A stretch of 64,000 nucleotides of DNA from Algoriella xinjiangensis (GCF_900115015.1 NZ_FOUZ01000012.1:78618-142617), one strand, 5' to 3'. Positions 35,777 to 45,334 are shown, numbered from the stretch's first letter. The notes: generated from the letters alone by a model not told the origin. A program made the numbers and translations.

Positions 35777-37093
35777 CTATTTTCTTAATGATTTTGGTTG
35801 AAGAAATAAGATAAATATTAACGTAGAAACTCCTGTTAAAAATGGATAATATAAATTAGAAAGTACATCTATTGACGAAACTTTTACTGTTGCAGATATT
35901 GCATTTGCAGCCGCAACAGCGGCTAAAACTTGTGCGCCATAAGGCAAAATTCCTTGTACAAAACACGAAACTGTATCTAAAATACTTGCAACACGTTTTG
36001 GCTCTAAATTATGATTATCAGAAATATCTTTTGCTATTTTACCACAAATCAAAATCGTAATTGTATTATTAGCCAAACAAGCGTTTGCAAGAGCGGTAAG
36101 CGAAGCAATACTCATTTCTGCTTGACGTTTAGTTTTGATATTTCGTGTTAAATGATAAATAATATAATCTAAACCACCATTTAATCGAATAACACCAACA
36201 ACACCGCCAATAATCAAACAAATAATACTCAATTCATACATTCCTTTAAACCCTTCGTTGATTGATGAAATCAGTTCTAATAAAGGAATACCTGAATAAA
36301 ACAATCCAATTCCTAAGAAAGATAAAATTCCGACAATTAAAGCCCAAATTACATTGATTCCGGAAATTGCAAGTCCAAAAACAATCAAATATGGTAAAAT
36401 TAAAATCAAATCATAATCCAAGTGTTTTCCCTGAAAATTGGTTGTATCAAAATTTTGAGAAAGAGAAAAATAGATTAAAGTCGAAACAATTGCCGCAGGA
36501 ACTACAATTCCTACATTTGTTTTGAACTTAGATTTCATATCAATTTCTTGCGTACGTGTTGCTGCAATTGTGGTATCAGAAATAAACGATAAATTATCTC
36601 CAAACATTGCACCACCAACCACTGCGCCTAACAAAATTGGCATAGAACCAGGAATCATAGCATCCATTTGTACCGCAATTGGCGCAACTGTAACAATAGT
36701 CCCAACTGATGTTCCCAAAGCGGTCGCGATAAAACAAGACAACAAGAAAAAACCACCAACAATAAATGATGAAGGTAAAAAATTTAAAAATAAATTTACG
36801 GTAGATTGTACTGCACCAACCGTGTTTCCTAAGCTACCGAAAGCACCAGCTAACAAGAAAATCAAAATCATTAACATGATTGTTTCTTCACCTGCATTTT
36901 TACAAAATGCTTCTGCTTTATCGTTAAAAGAGGTTTTAGGAAATTGTATAAATGATATAACCAACGCCAACATAAAAATAACCAATGCTGGTACCGAATA
37001 AAAATCATTTAAATAAATAGAGGCTGAAAAATAGATTACAATAAATGCAATCAAAGGCAATAAAGCCCAAAAATTTCCTTTTTTGATAGTCAT
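35777..37093 (-). CDS. NhaC-family sodium:proton antiporter
   Basis: A 438-residue inner-membrane antiporter of the NhaC family, with about 11-12 helices and the family motifs GTSVGTIVTVAPIAVQMD, GAVVGGAMFGDNLSFISDTTIAATRTQ and a second-half ALANACLANNTITILICGKIA. The acidic GDNLSFISD block carries the expected ion-binding aspartates. Start taken at the ATG at 37093 (MTIKKGNFWAL); an upstream ATG at 37132 adds 13 hydrophobic residues and is not typical. Monocistronic. Gene symbol not assigned because several NhaC paralogues exist. Confidence 0.88.
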   Translation of the reverse strand: MTIKKGNFWALLPLIAFIVIYFSASIYLNDFYSVPALVIFMLALVISFIQFPKTSFNDKAEAFCKNAGEETIMLMILIFLLAGAFGSLGNTVGAVQSTVNLFLNFLPSSFIVGGFFLLSCFIATALGTSVGTIVTVAPIAVQMDAMIPGSMPILLGAVVGGAMFGDNLSFISDTTIAATRTQEIDMKSKFKTNVGIVVPAAIVSTLIYFSLSQNFDTTNFQGKHLDYDLILILPYLIVFGLAISGINVIWALIVGILSFLGIGLFYSGIPLLELISSINEGFKGMYELSIICLIIGGVVGVIRLNGGLDYIIYHLTRNIKTKRQAEMSIASLTALANACLANNTITILICGKIAKDISDNHNLEPKRVASILDTVSCFVQGILPYGAQVLAAVAAANAISATVKVSSIDVLSNLYYPFLTGVSTLIFILFLQPKSLRK

Positions 37094-37199
37094 ATAAATA
37101 AAAATTCCGAAAAATATTCTACAAATATCCAATGAAATTTCAGAACATTAAAATTGAATTTTTATTGATTTATAACATTTTAGGCATAACGCACAAAAA

Positions 37200-37230
37200 A
37201 AGGAATATCTTTAATTAGACATTCCTTGAT
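37200..37230 (-). terminator. intrinsic terminator of the JmjC-like gene
   Basis: AAGGAAT/ATTCCTT plus TCT/AGA with one mismatch (37200-37227) closed by TTAATT; a T run follows on the minus strand. Confidence 0.7.
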
Positions 37231-37256
37231 TTAGAAAATTTTTCTGAATTTCTATT

Positions 37257-38123
37257 TTATCTCGCAATTAATTTATTTGTTTTTGTAATTGCAAGTTCAT
37301 TTTTTTCTATGATCCAATCTTGCCCTTTTATTTTTCTCATCACATTATCATACGTTCGCATGATAAAAATATTGTAAATGGCTTGGGATAAATTTTTTGG
37401 TTTGTGTGCTAAAGATCGTAAACTCATCGAAAAACCTGGCGTCAAATATTTCATGTAATGCCACCAACCTTCGGGCATGTACAACATTTCGCCATGCTTT
37501 AAATCTGCATACATTGGATTTATATTTTTTAGTGCTGGCCATTTTTCAAAATCGGGATTATCAAAATCTATATCTTCTCGACAAATTACCGAATAAGGAA
37601 TCTTGTACATATATTTTGAATCTTGCGGCGGAACAATCACGCAACGTTTTTCACCTGCAAAATGAAAATGTAAAATATTCGCCAAATCTATGTCATAATG
37701 CATAAAAACATTCGATCCTTCTCCTCCAAAAAATAACATTGGCATCGATTTAAATAAATTTAAACCTAAATCGGGCATTTTATAATCTTGTTGTAATTCC
37801 GGAACTTGGCTTATCAAATTATACAAAAAAATACGCAAATCTGTTGGTTCTTTTTGCAACAAATCTACATAATCAGCCATTTTCATCTTTGCAATTGGCT
37901 CGTTCACTTTTTTCGTATAATCTACTGGATCATTGTTATAAAGTGGTACAATTTTATCTCCAGCAATTTGTTTCATGTACTCAAAATTCCATTTTTCATA
38001 AGCAGGCCAATCTTCTGTAATTCGCTCTACAACAACTGGTTTTTGAGGATTAACATAATATTTCTGAAAATCTTTTGCAGAAATATTTTCTACTCTTTCA
38101 ACTTCTCTGAAATTAAAATTCAT
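37257..38123 (-). CDS. JmjC/cupin_8 dioxygenase-like protein
   Basis: A 288-residue Fe(II)/2-oxoglutarate oxygenase-like protein of the cupin_8/JmjC group. The first iron ligand pair His-x-Asp is in FMHYDIDLAN (about 141-145), a Lys-containing strand GEKRCVIVPP follows (likely 2-oxoglutarate contact), and the distal His is in EGWWHYMKYLTPGFS near 220-223. It resembles FIH-like protein or tRNA hydroxylases; the substrate is not identified. Cytoplasmic. Monocistronic, divergent from the VIT-vWA-OmpA gene. Confidence 0.83.
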   Translation of the reverse strand: MNFNFREVERVENISAKDFQKYYVNPQKPVVVERITEDWPAYEKWNFEYMKQIAGDKIVPLYNNDPVDYTKKVNEPIAKMKMADYVDLLQKEPTDLRIFLYNLISQVPELQQDYKMPDLGLNLFKSMPMLFFGGEGSNVFMHYDIDLANILHFHFAGEKRCVIVPPQDSKYMYKIPYSVICREDIDFDNPDFEKWPALKNINPMYADLKHGEMLYMPEGWWHYMKYLTPGFSMSLRSLAHKPKNLSQAIYNIFIMRTYDNVMRKIKGQDWIIEKNELAITKTNKLIAR

Positions 38124-38269
38124 CTTTTATGTAAAATACAGGTACAAATTTAATTAACTTTTGGTTAAATCTTAAGTTCAAAATCTTAAAACTCATCTTT
38201 TTTAAATATATTATTTAATTCAATATACATTCAGTATTTTAGACTAAATTTTTACAATACGCCACTTAA

Positions 38270-40507
38270 GTGAAAATTAAGCTTACATATTTCGTTTTAA
38301 TTTTACTGATACTGAATCCTTTTTGTTTTGCTCAACAAGTTTTTCCGTATTTAGAATTAAAAAATGATGAAGATTTTGAAAAGATTGACGCCATTTCTGT
38401 CGATAATAAATTCGACTTTCATCATTTATTAGGAAATCTTGCAACTAAGCTTATTTACAAAAATAATACCAACGAAGAAATTCCTGCACAATTCATTTAT
38501 CCGTATCAAACAAATCAAAATTTAGTTGAATTAAAAGTTTGGGTAGATGAAAAATTAATCGAAATTAAATCAAAGTCAATAATAGAAATTCGAAAAGAAT
38601 TAAAGACAATTGATGCTTCAACACTTTTCAAAAATCAAAAAAATAATCAATTTCTAAAAGTTGATTTAGGTAAAATTCCTGCAAATGCAAAAATTAAAGT
38701 TGAACTGAAAATTGTAAAAATTATCCTTGAAAATCAATTAAATTATCAACTTACATTTCCAGAATTAATTACAAAACGAACAGAATCTTTTACACAAATT
38801 AATCGATGGAATAGCAATTTAAACGGTTTTCCGAAAAATATTAATTCTAAAATTCATCTTTCAGGAAATTTCCCAATCTCTAAAATAGAGACAGAACTGA
38901 AATTTGTAAAAGAAAATGAGAAAAATTATTTGATTCAAACTTCGGTAAAAAAAATACCAAAAATTCAGTATTCTTATGCAAGTGATCAAATGAAAACCGG
39001 AATAGAAACGTTTACAGAAAATGGTTGCGATTATATTTTAGGAACAATAGAACCTTCTAAAAATGTGGAAGATTACAATTCTCCGCGCGAATTTTTATTT
39101 GTAATTGATGCTTCTGGCTCTATGATGAATCAACCGATTGAAGTTGCGAAAAACTTGATGAATCAATTACTTCCGAATCTTAAAGAAACGGATAAGTTTA
39201 ATGTCTTAATTTATTCGACAAAAAACGATTTACTTTTTAAAGAAGCTCAATTCCCAACAAAAGAAAATATAGAAATTGCTTTAAATAAAATCAATCAACA
39301 AAGTGGTATTGGAGAAAAATTATTGGACGAAGCGATTGAGCAATTTCAAAAAAATCCGTTTGATAAAAATTATAAAAGAATTATTGCAATTATTTCGGAT
39401 GGAAAAATGAATTTGAATGAATCTGTTTATAATTCGCTTCGAAATTATTCAAAAGACACGCAGTTTATAACTTTAGGAATTGGAAAAGAATTGGATTATA
39501 AGGCAATGAATTTTATTAGTATGGCAACAGGTTCTATACCAATTACACTAAATGAAACGAATGAATTTCAGTCAAAAATTAATCAATTTAAAACGGCTAT
39601 TTTACATAGTTCTATTTATCATTTGAAAGTACAATCGTCGCAAATTAACCTCAACGAAACTTTTCCTAAAAATTTCAATACTTATTTAGCGCAACAATCT
39701 GTTCATTTTGTTTCCAAAGATTGTAATGCGCGTTATCCCAAAAAACTTGAAATTATTGGCACTAAATCCAATCAAAATTATACTCAAAACTTTGAAATTA
39801 AACAGGCAAATAAAAGTGAATTTACAGAAGCTATAAAATTTTATTGGGCAAAACAAAAAATTGATTTTTTACTAAAAGACGAGCAACGTTGCGGAGAAAT
39901 GTGCGTAAAAGATGGACGATATCGAAAAGAAATTGAGAAAATTGGAACAACCTACAATATTTCTACACCATATAATTTATTGATTCAACAAGGATATTAC
40001 GAAATTCTAAATAACGATTATGATTCGGATAATGATGGTGTGATGGATTTGGAAGATGAATGTCCGTATGTAAAAGGAAATCGATTTGGTAATGGTTGCC
40101 CTGAAGCTATTTTGAATGAAGAAAAAATTGAAAATTATGTCCAAGATTATTCAAATTATTTAATGGAAACGGTCGAATTTAACTTTGATAAAGCTGAAAT
40201 TAGAGCTATTGATTTTCAAAAACTGAATGAAGTTGTTGCAATTATGAAAAGAAATCCGACTTTACACTTTATAATCGAAGGTCATACAGATGCAGTTGGT
40301 ACGGCGATTTATAATGTAGATTTAGCCCAACGTCGTGCAAATTCTGTTTTAAATTATTTAGCTGAGAAAGGTTTAAATAAAAATAGATTTTCTGTGGAAA
40401 GCAAAGGTTTTTCTGATTTAAAACACAAAGAATGTAATCCGGCAACAAACTGTATTGATTGGAAAAATTTTGAAAATAGACGAGTTCGTTTTCGAGTAAA
40501 AAAGTAA
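38270..40507 (+). CDS. VIT-vWA-OmpA fusion, exported surface protein
   Basis: A 745-residue exported protein (GTG start, signal peptide LILLILNPFCFAQQ). In order: a VIT-like domain (about 35-155), a von Willebrand A domain with intact MIDAS Asp280-x-Ser282-x-Ser284 in VIDASGSMM (about 270-445), a conserved second region (about 455-580), a calcium-type thrombospondin type 3 repeat DYDSDNDGVMDLEDECPY (583-600), and an OmpA C-like peptidoglycan-binding domain (about 635-745; EGHTDAVG and RRANSVLNYL). The OmpA domain should anchor it to peptidoglycan and the vWA domain should bind a protein or matrix ligand in a metal-dependent way. Monocistronic with terminator. Unusual domain order; ligand unknown. 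Confidence 0.85.
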   Translation: MKIKLTYFVLILLILNPFCFAQQVFPYLELKNDEDFEKIDAISVDNKFDFHHLLGNLATKLIYKNNTNEEIPAQFIYPYQTNQNLVELKVWVDEKLIEIKSKSIIEIRKELKTIDASTLFKNQKNNQFLKVDLGKIPANAKIKVELKIVKIILENQLNYQLTFPELITKRTESFTQINRWNSNLNGFPKNINSKIHLSGNFPISKIETELKFVKENEKNYLIQTSVKKIPKIQYSYASDQMKTGIETFTENGCDYILGTIEPSKNVEDYNSPREFLFVIDASGSMMNQPIEVAKNLMNQLLPNLKETDKFNVLIYSTKNDLLFKEAQFPTKENIEIALNKINQQSGIGEKLLDEAIEQFQKNPFDKNYKRIIAIISDGKMNLNESVYNSLRNYSKDTQFITLGIGKELDYKAMNFISMATGSIPITLNETNEFQSKINQFKTAILHSSIYHLKVQSSQINLNETFPKNFNTYLAQQSVHFVSKDCNARYPKKLEIIGTKSNQNYTQNFEIKQANKSEFTEAIKFYWAKQKIDFLLKDEQRCGEMCVKDGRYRKEIEKIGTTYNISTPYNLLIQQGYYEILNNDYDSDNDGVMDLEDECPYVKGNRFGNGCPEAILNEEKIENYVQDYSNYLMETVEFNFDKAEIRAIDFQKLNEVVAIMKRNPTLHFIIEGHTDAVGTAIYNVDLAQRRANSVLNYLAEKGLNKNRFSVESKGFSDLKHKECNPATNCIDWKNFENRRVRFRVKK

Positions 40508-40513
40508 ACCAAT

Positions 40514-40546
40514 AAAAAAAGACCGAGAAAATTCTCAGTCTTTTTT
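40514..40546. terminator. bidirectional intrinsic terminator
   Basis: AAAAAGACCGAGAA pairs with TTCTCAGTCTTTTTT with one C-A mismatch around AAT; shared by the vWA-OmpA gene (+) and the convergent RsmB-like gene (-). Confidence 0.8.
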
Positions 40547-40566
40547 ATATCTAATTTTGCTTGTGA

Positions 40567-41772
40567 TTAAGCAGTTCTTTCAATCAATGCCATGTAGAAA
40601 CCATCGTAATTAGTTTCTGATGGATAATGTGTTTTCTCGCTTAATAATTTATAATTTGGATTATTAGCCAAGAATTTTTCTATTTGTTGCTCATTTTCTT
40701 GTGGTAAAATAGAACAAGTTGCATAAACCATCAATCCTCCTACTTTGATTACTTTAGAATATTCGCTCAAGATTTTTTCTTGAAGCACAACAATTTCGTC
40801 AATAAACTGAGGTTGTAATTTCCATTTTGCATCAGGATTACGTCTTAAAACTCCCAAACCAGAACAAGGCGCATCAATCAATAAACGATCGGCAGTATTC
40901 TCCATACGTTTTATTGTTTTTGCTTCGATAACTTTTGTTTGAATGTTTTGAACATTATTACGTTTTGCACGACGCTTTAACTCTTTCAATTTCCATTCGT
41001 ACAAATCCATTGCAATAATTTGTCCTTTATTTTCCATCAAAGACGCTAAATGCAACGATTTACCTCCTGCACCAGCACACGCATCAACAACACGCATACC
41101 TGGACCAACACGTAAATATGGCGCAATTAACTGCGAACCTGCATCCTGAACCTCGAACCAACCATTCTGAAATTCATCAGTTCTAAAGATATTCATCTTT
41201 TCTTCAAGCTCAATCGCGTCTTGATATTTTGATAAAAGATTGGTTTTAACACCTCTATCTTTTAATGCTTTTTGCAACGTTTTACGATCAGTTTTTAATG
41301 TATTTACACGTAAAACTGTTGGCGCTTGCGAATTCATTGCATGCACTTCTTCTAACCAACGATCTCCTAAAGCAGCTTGCCCTAACTCGAACATCCAATC
41401 TGGATAAGATTCTGCTACAGCAATATTTTTAGACGATTCGTGGTGTCTTTTTAATATTTCTTTTGGATAAACTTTTTGAAATTCTTCCCAAGCAGGTAAT
41501 TTTTGTTCTGGATCTAAAGCAAACCAAGTACCCACAAATTCCCAAATTGTTTCTTTAGAAAGTGGACGACTCATTGCTCCTTCAACCAAACGTTTCCAGC
41601 GAACCAAATCATAAACCGTTTGTGCAATAAAACCACGATCACGTGCGCCCCAAAGCTTGTTCGATTTTAATGTACGTTCAACTTCTTTATCTGCATATTT
41701 CCCTTCAAAGAAAATATTATTTAACGTGTCGGTAATTCCGACAAATAAATTTTTATATGGTAAAATCTTCAT
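40567..41772 (-). CDS. RsmB/NOL1-type RNA cytosine-5 methyltransferase
   Basis: A 401-residue SAM-dependent methyltransferase. SAM-binding VVDACAGAGGKSLHL (about 233-247) and the two cysteines of the C5-cytosine mechanism in DAPCSGLG (about 302-309) and ATCSILPQEN (about 356-365) are all present. The N-terminal about 140 residues match the RNA-binding part of RsmB-like proteins. Substrate: probably C967 or a neighbouring cytosine of 16S rRNA, by family. The ATG at 41772 is used; another lies 4 codons upstream. Confidence 0.88.
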   Translation of the reverse strand: MKILPYKNLFVGITDTLNNIFFEGKYADKEVERTLKSNKLWGARDRGFIAQTVYDLVRWKRLVEGAMSRPLSKETIWEFVGTWFALDPEQKLPAWEEFQKVYPKEILKRHHESSKNIAVAESYPDWMFELGQAALGDRWLEEVHAMNSQAPTVLRVNTLKTDRKTLQKALKDRGVKTNLLSKYQDAIELEEKMNIFRTDEFQNGWFEVQDAGSQLIAPYLRVGPGMRVVDACAGAGGKSLHLASLMENKGQIIAMDLYEWKLKELKRRAKRNNVQNIQTKVIEAKTIKRMENTADRLLIDAPCSGLGVLRRNPDAKWKLQPQFIDEIVVLQEKILSEYSKVIKVGGLMVYATCSILPQENEQQIEKFLANNPNYKLLSEKTHYPSETNYDGFYMALIERTA

Positions 41773-41827
41773 AACTCGTTGCAAATTTACGAAGACTTAA
41801 GTGATTGACGTAATAAATTTTCAGTCT

Positions 41828-42250
41828 TTATACTTCTTTCAACTTTTCTTTAACTTCTAAAGGCACTTCTACCACTTTATTTTGTCGATAATCAAAGGTT
41901 ACAATACTCGTTTTGGCAAGTGCAATTATTTTTTCTGTTGTAGAAATTTTATAAAAGATATCAAAACTAACACGCGTAAAATCTTGTACACCTATTTCTA
42001 TGATTAATTCGTCACCATAAAAAGCTTGATTTTTATATTCGATTGCAACATCTGCCATAATAACACTTACGCCGCCACAATCCATTTCTGTATAACCAAA
42101 ATGATTAAAGAACTGCATTCTTGCTTCGTGAATGATGGATAAAACTTTATCGTTTGCTAGATGATTTCCGTAATTAAGATCTGTAATTCGGACTGGTATT
42201 TTTGCGGTAAATAAGTATTGTGAGGTAAATTGTAATTTGATGCGAGCCAT
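41828..42250 (-). CDS. hotdog-fold acyl-CoA thioesterase
   Basis: A 140-residue 4HBT-type thioesterase. The conserved RITDLNYGNHLANDKVL segment carries the catalytic Asp and the Asn-His region, followed by HEARMQFF and VIMADVAIEYKNQAFYGDEL, the typical strand order of hotdog enzymes. It hydrolyses acyl-CoA thioesters; chain-length preference is unknown. Its own -7 box TATCTTTG (42266-42273, minus) lies just upstream, separate from the small RNA terminating at 42286. Confidence 0.85.
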   Translation of the reverse strand: MARIKLQFTSQYLFTAKIPVRITDLNYGNHLANDKVLSIIHEARMQFFNHFGYTEMDCGGVSVIMADVAIEYKNQAFYGDELIIEIGVQDFTRVSFDIFYKISTTEKIIALAKTSIVTFDYRQNKVVEVPLEVKEKLKEV

Positions 42251-42265
42251 TTTTTAGTTTTGACT

Positions 42266-42273
42266 CAAAGATA
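42266..42273 (-). promoter_or_regulatory. -7 box of the thioesterase gene
   Basis: TATCTTTG on the minus strand at 42266-42273 matches TAnnTTTG and sits 16 bases before the start codon, downstream of the small-RNA terminator. Confidence 0.65.
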
Positions 42274-42285
42274 AGAAATTGGTAT

Positions 42286-42398
42286 AAAAAAAAACGGGTT
42301 TAAGCTCCTCAGCTTAAACCCAATTGATTTTTAAAAAAACTTACACTGTAAGTATAAATTTAACATTAAAAAAAATCAATCTTACTCTCTACTACCTG
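42286..42398 (-). ncRNA. candidate small RNA, independent transcript
   Basis: On the minus strand TTTG (42430-42433), a 19-bp spacer and TAAATTTG (42403-42410) form a consensus promoter. An RNA starting about 42397 runs to a strong terminator (GGGTTTAAGCT, CTCC-type loop, AGCTTAAACCC at 42296-42321, then T9). Inside, a perfect 10-bp stem (42323-42332 with 42371-42380) encloses a 6-bp hairpin ACTTAC/GTAAGT (42339-42353). The next gene on the strand (42250) has its own -7 box, so this is about 112 nt of stand-alone transcript. No ORF fits. I cannot match it to SRP RNA, tmRNA or RNase P; a 6S-like role cannot be excluded. Confidence 0.6.
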
Positions 42399-42402
42399 GT
42401 TT

Positions 42403-42433
42403 CAAATTTAGAAATTATTTAATAATTACCAAA
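42403..42433 (-). promoter_or_regulatory. consensus promoter of the small RNA
   Basis: TTTG, 19-bp spacer, TAAATTTG on the minus strand. Spacing is the same as both tRNA-Ser promoters. Confidence 0.75.
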
Positions 42434-42608
42434 ACTTTTTAGAAAATTTTTATTATTTTTTTTCATTTAAAATAATCTATGCATATTTTTTACTGAAATA
42501 AGAGAATATTCGTAATTTATCACTCTGATATATTTAGAGCTATATAAAACAAAGCATTTTTATAGAATTCGCATAAAATATAGTAATTTGCAGTCCCAAA
42601 TTTTTACT

Positions 42609-44741
42609 ATGGATTTGATACAATACATTCATCAACATTTAAAAGATATTTCAGAAAAGTCGATTAACAATACCGTAAATTGTTTAAACGACGATAATAC
42701 TATACCCTTTATTGCGAGATACCGAAAAGAAGTAACCGGAAATCTTGATGAAGTACAAATTTCTGCAATCAAAAAATTACAAAATCAATATGTAGAAATT
42801 ATAACACGAAAAGAATTTATTCTAAAAACTTTAGAAGAACAAAATCAATTAAATCCAGAATTACGACAACGTATTCAAAAAAGTTTTGATTTGGTTCAAA
42901 TTGAGGATTTATATCTTCCATATAAAAAGAAAAAGAAAACAAAAGCAACCATTGCAAAAGAAAAAGGTTTGGAACCTTTGGCTAAAATTATCATGAAGCA
43001 GAATAATATTTCTGATTTAGATGGTTTAGCACATCAATACATTAATGATGAAGTTGCGACTATAGAAGACGCTTTTGCTGGAGCGCAAGATATAATTGCA
43101 GAATGGATTAACGAAAACGAATATGTTAGAAATCGTTTACGCGAAATTTATCGTAAATCAGCTTTAATAGAAAGTAAAGTTGTAAAAAGTAAAATTGAGG
43201 ATGAAAATGCTCAAAAATTCTCGAATTATTTTGATTACCAAGAACCGCTTAAAAAAATAGCTTCGCATCGATTATTAGCCGTTTTACGTGGCGAAAATGA
43301 AGGTTTTTTGAAAGTGACTATTTCTATAGATAAAAAAGAAGCATTCAGTTTTTTAGAATATACTTTAATCAAATCCATTCAACCAGAAGTTTCTTGGGTT
43401 ATAGAGGAAGCTATAAAAGATGCATATAAACGACTTTTAGCGCCGTCTATTTCTAACGAAGTTTTAAAAGAAGCAAAACATAAAGCAGACGAAACATCGA
43501 TTGATGTTTTTTCTAAAAATCTAAATCAATTGTTATTGGCGCCGCCGCTTGGTGAAAAACGTATTTTAGCACTTGATCCTGGTTATAAATCGGGTTGTAA
43601 AGTTGTTGTTCTTGATGAGCAAGGTAATTTATTACACAACGAAAATATATATCCGCACGCTCCTCAAAACGAGAAAACGCAAGCAATCAAAAAAATAAAA
43701 TCGTTGGTTAATGCATATAATGTTGATGCAATTTCGATCGGAAATGGAACAGCTTCTCGCGAAACCGAAAACATGATTCAGAATATTCCTTTTGATCGTC
43801 CATTAAAAGTTTTTGTTGTCAACGAGGCTGGTGCTTCTATCTACTCGGCATCTAAAATTGCCCGCGATGAATTTCCTGATAAAGATATTACCGTTCGTGG
43901 CGCAGTTTCTATAGGTCGTCGTTTACAAGATCCGTTAGCAGAATTGGTAAAGATTGAGCCAAAATCTATCGGAGTTGGTCAATATCAACATGATGTGGAT
44001 CAAAATTTATTAAAAAATGAGCTAGATGACGTGGTTTCTTTTTGTGTAAATAAAGTTGGCGTAAATCTGAATACAGCAAGTAAACATCTCCTAAATTATG
44101 TTGCTGGAATTGGCGAAAAAATGGCTGAAAACATTGTTACTTTTCGTACTGAAAATGGTGCTTTTAATTCGAGAAAAGAATTACTAAAAGTTCCTCGTTT
44201 GGGCGAAAAAGCATTCCAACAAGCTTCTGCATTTTTACGAATTCCGAATGCTAAAAATCCTTTAGATAATTCGGCTGTGCATCCAGAATCGTATGTTTTG
44301 GTTGAAAAAATAGCAAAAGATTTAAATGTTAATTTGACTGATTTGATTCAGAATAAAGAATTAATTAATCAAATTGATTTACAAAAATATGTAACCGAAA
44401 AAGTTGGTTTATTAACTTTAGAAGATATTAAAAAAGAATTAGAAAAACCTGGTTTAGATCCACGATCTATAGCTAAAGTTTTTAGTTTTGACTCTAAATT
44501 AAAGAAATTTGAAGATTTAAAACTTGGAATGAAAGTTCCTGGAATTATCAATAATATTACAAATTTTGGATGTTTTGTAGACATCGGAATTAAGGAAAAT
44601 GGATTGATTCATATTTCTAAAATCTCGAATGAATTTATTTCTGATGTTAATTCTAAAGTACATTTAAGTCAGCAAGTCGACGTAACTGTAATTGGTTTAG
44701 ATACCGAAAAAAGAAAAATACAACTCTCTTTAATTGATTAA
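42609..44741 (+). CDS. tex: Tex-family RNA-binding transcription accessory protein
   Basis: A 710-residue Tex/Spt6-like protein: Tex N-terminal helical region (about 1-200), a YqgF/RNase H-like fold (about 315-450; ILALDPGYKSGCKVVVLD), helix-hairpin-helix repeats (about 490-555; LLNYVAGIGEKMAENIV), and a C-terminal S1 RNA-binding domain (about 640-708; GMKVPGIINNITNFGCFVDIG). Supports transcription and RNA turnover in the cytoplasm. The ATG at 42609 is used rather than a TTG at 42588, because a -7-like element (42584-42590) overlaps that region. Divergent from the small RNA and thioesterase genes. Confidence 0.93.
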   Translation: MDLIQYIHQHLKDISEKSINNTVNCLNDDNTIPFIARYRKEVTGNLDEVQISAIKKLQNQYVEIITRKEFILKTLEEQNQLNPELRQRIQKSFDLVQIEDLYLPYKKKKKTKATIAKEKGLEPLAKIIMKQNNISDLDGLAHQYINDEVATIEDAFAGAQDIIAEWINENEYVRNRLREIYRKSALIESKVVKSKIEDENAQKFSNYFDYQEPLKKIASHRLLAVLRGENEGFLKVTISIDKKEAFSFLEYTLIKSIQPEVSWVIEEAIKDAYKRLLAPSISNEVLKEAKHKADETSIDVFSKNLNQLLLAPPLGEKRILALDPGYKSGCKVVVLDEQGNLLHNENIYPHAPQNEKTQAIKKIKSLVNAYNVDAISIGNGTASRETENMIQNIPFDRPLKVFVVNEAGASIYSASKIARDEFPDKDITVRGAVSIGRRLQDPLAELVKIEPKSIGVGQYQHDVDQNLLKNELDDVVSFCVNKVGVNLNTASKHLLNYVAGIGEKMAENIVTFRTENGAFNSRKELLKVPRLGEKAFQQASAFLRIPNAKNPLDNSAVHPESYVLVEKIAKDLNVNLTDLIQNKELINQIDLQKYVTEKVGLLTLEDIKKELEKPGLDPRSIAKVFSFDSKLKKFEDLKLGMKVPGIINNITNFGCFVDIGIKENGLIHISKISNEFISDVNSKVHLSQQVDVTVIGLDTEKRKIQLSLID

Positions 44742-44746
44742 AAAAT

Positions 44747-44776
44747 AAAAGGCAATCTGTTTAGATTGCCTTTTTT
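44747..44776. terminator. bidirectional intrinsic terminator
   Basis: AAAAGGCAATCT pairs with AGATTGCCTTTT around GTTT, followed by T6; between tex (+) and the DUF2314 gene (-). Confidence 0.9.
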
Positions 44777-44788
44777 ATTCTATTTCGA

Positions 44789-45292
44789 TTAATCCTCGAA
44801 TTTTATTTTATATTGTTTATCAAATTCTGCACGTTGTTTGTCATCTAACTTGCTTCGCATATATTTTATTGTAAAACCACCAATCATTTTATCACCTTTA
44901 TAATACATCCAATCAGATATTTTATTTTGGTCAATTGCAACTGTATCATTGTGTTTTACCAATTTTGTATATTGCGGCACATTGTCAATAATTCCTTTTA
45001 AAGTATCATTTTCACTGTAAACATCGCGAACCCAAATATGCTCTTTTCTGTCAGAATTTGGAATATCATACATTTCTTTTACAATAAAATTTGTTGTAGT
45101 TGTATCTTTCATCGATAACGCTAACTTAAAATCATCAAGTGTTTGACGCGCTTCTTTTCCGATACTATCTAAATCTTCAACTTCTTGTTTTTGTTTATCA
45201 ATTCCTTTGTACGCCGAAACGCCAGAACCTTCTCCTTTTCCACACGAAAAAAGAAATGTTGCAAATGCGGCTACTAATAATGTATATTTCAT
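44789..45292 (-). CDS. DUF2314 (YegJ-like) lipoprotein
   Basis: A 167-residue lipoprotein: lipobox FLFSCG (Cys17), then DUF2314 with its marks GKEARQTLDDFKLAL, EHIWVRDVYSENDTLKGIIDN, ISDWMYYKGDKMIGGFTIK (about 126-144). The domain is of unknown function and in other bacteria occurs both free and attached to membranes. 43 bp downstream of the HTTM gene in the same direction, so perhaps co-transcribed with it. Confidence 0.83.
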   Translation of the reverse strand: MKYTLLVAAFATFLFSCGKGEGSGVSAYKGIDKQKQEVEDLDSIGKEARQTLDDFKLALSMKDTTTTNFIVKEMYDIPNSDRKEHIWVRDVYSENDTLKGIIDNVPQYTKLVKHNDTVAIDQNKISDWMYYKGDKMIGGFTIKYMRSKLDDKQRAEFDKQYKIKFED

Positions 45293-45334
45293 AATTGTAT
45301 TTCTTGGTTAATATGTACTTAAATTTACAAAATT

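Noticed and set aside
42286..42398. Riboswitch or attenuator of the thioesterase gene
   Set aside because: A separate -7 box lies after the terminator, so the RNA is more likely independent, although read-through is not excluded.
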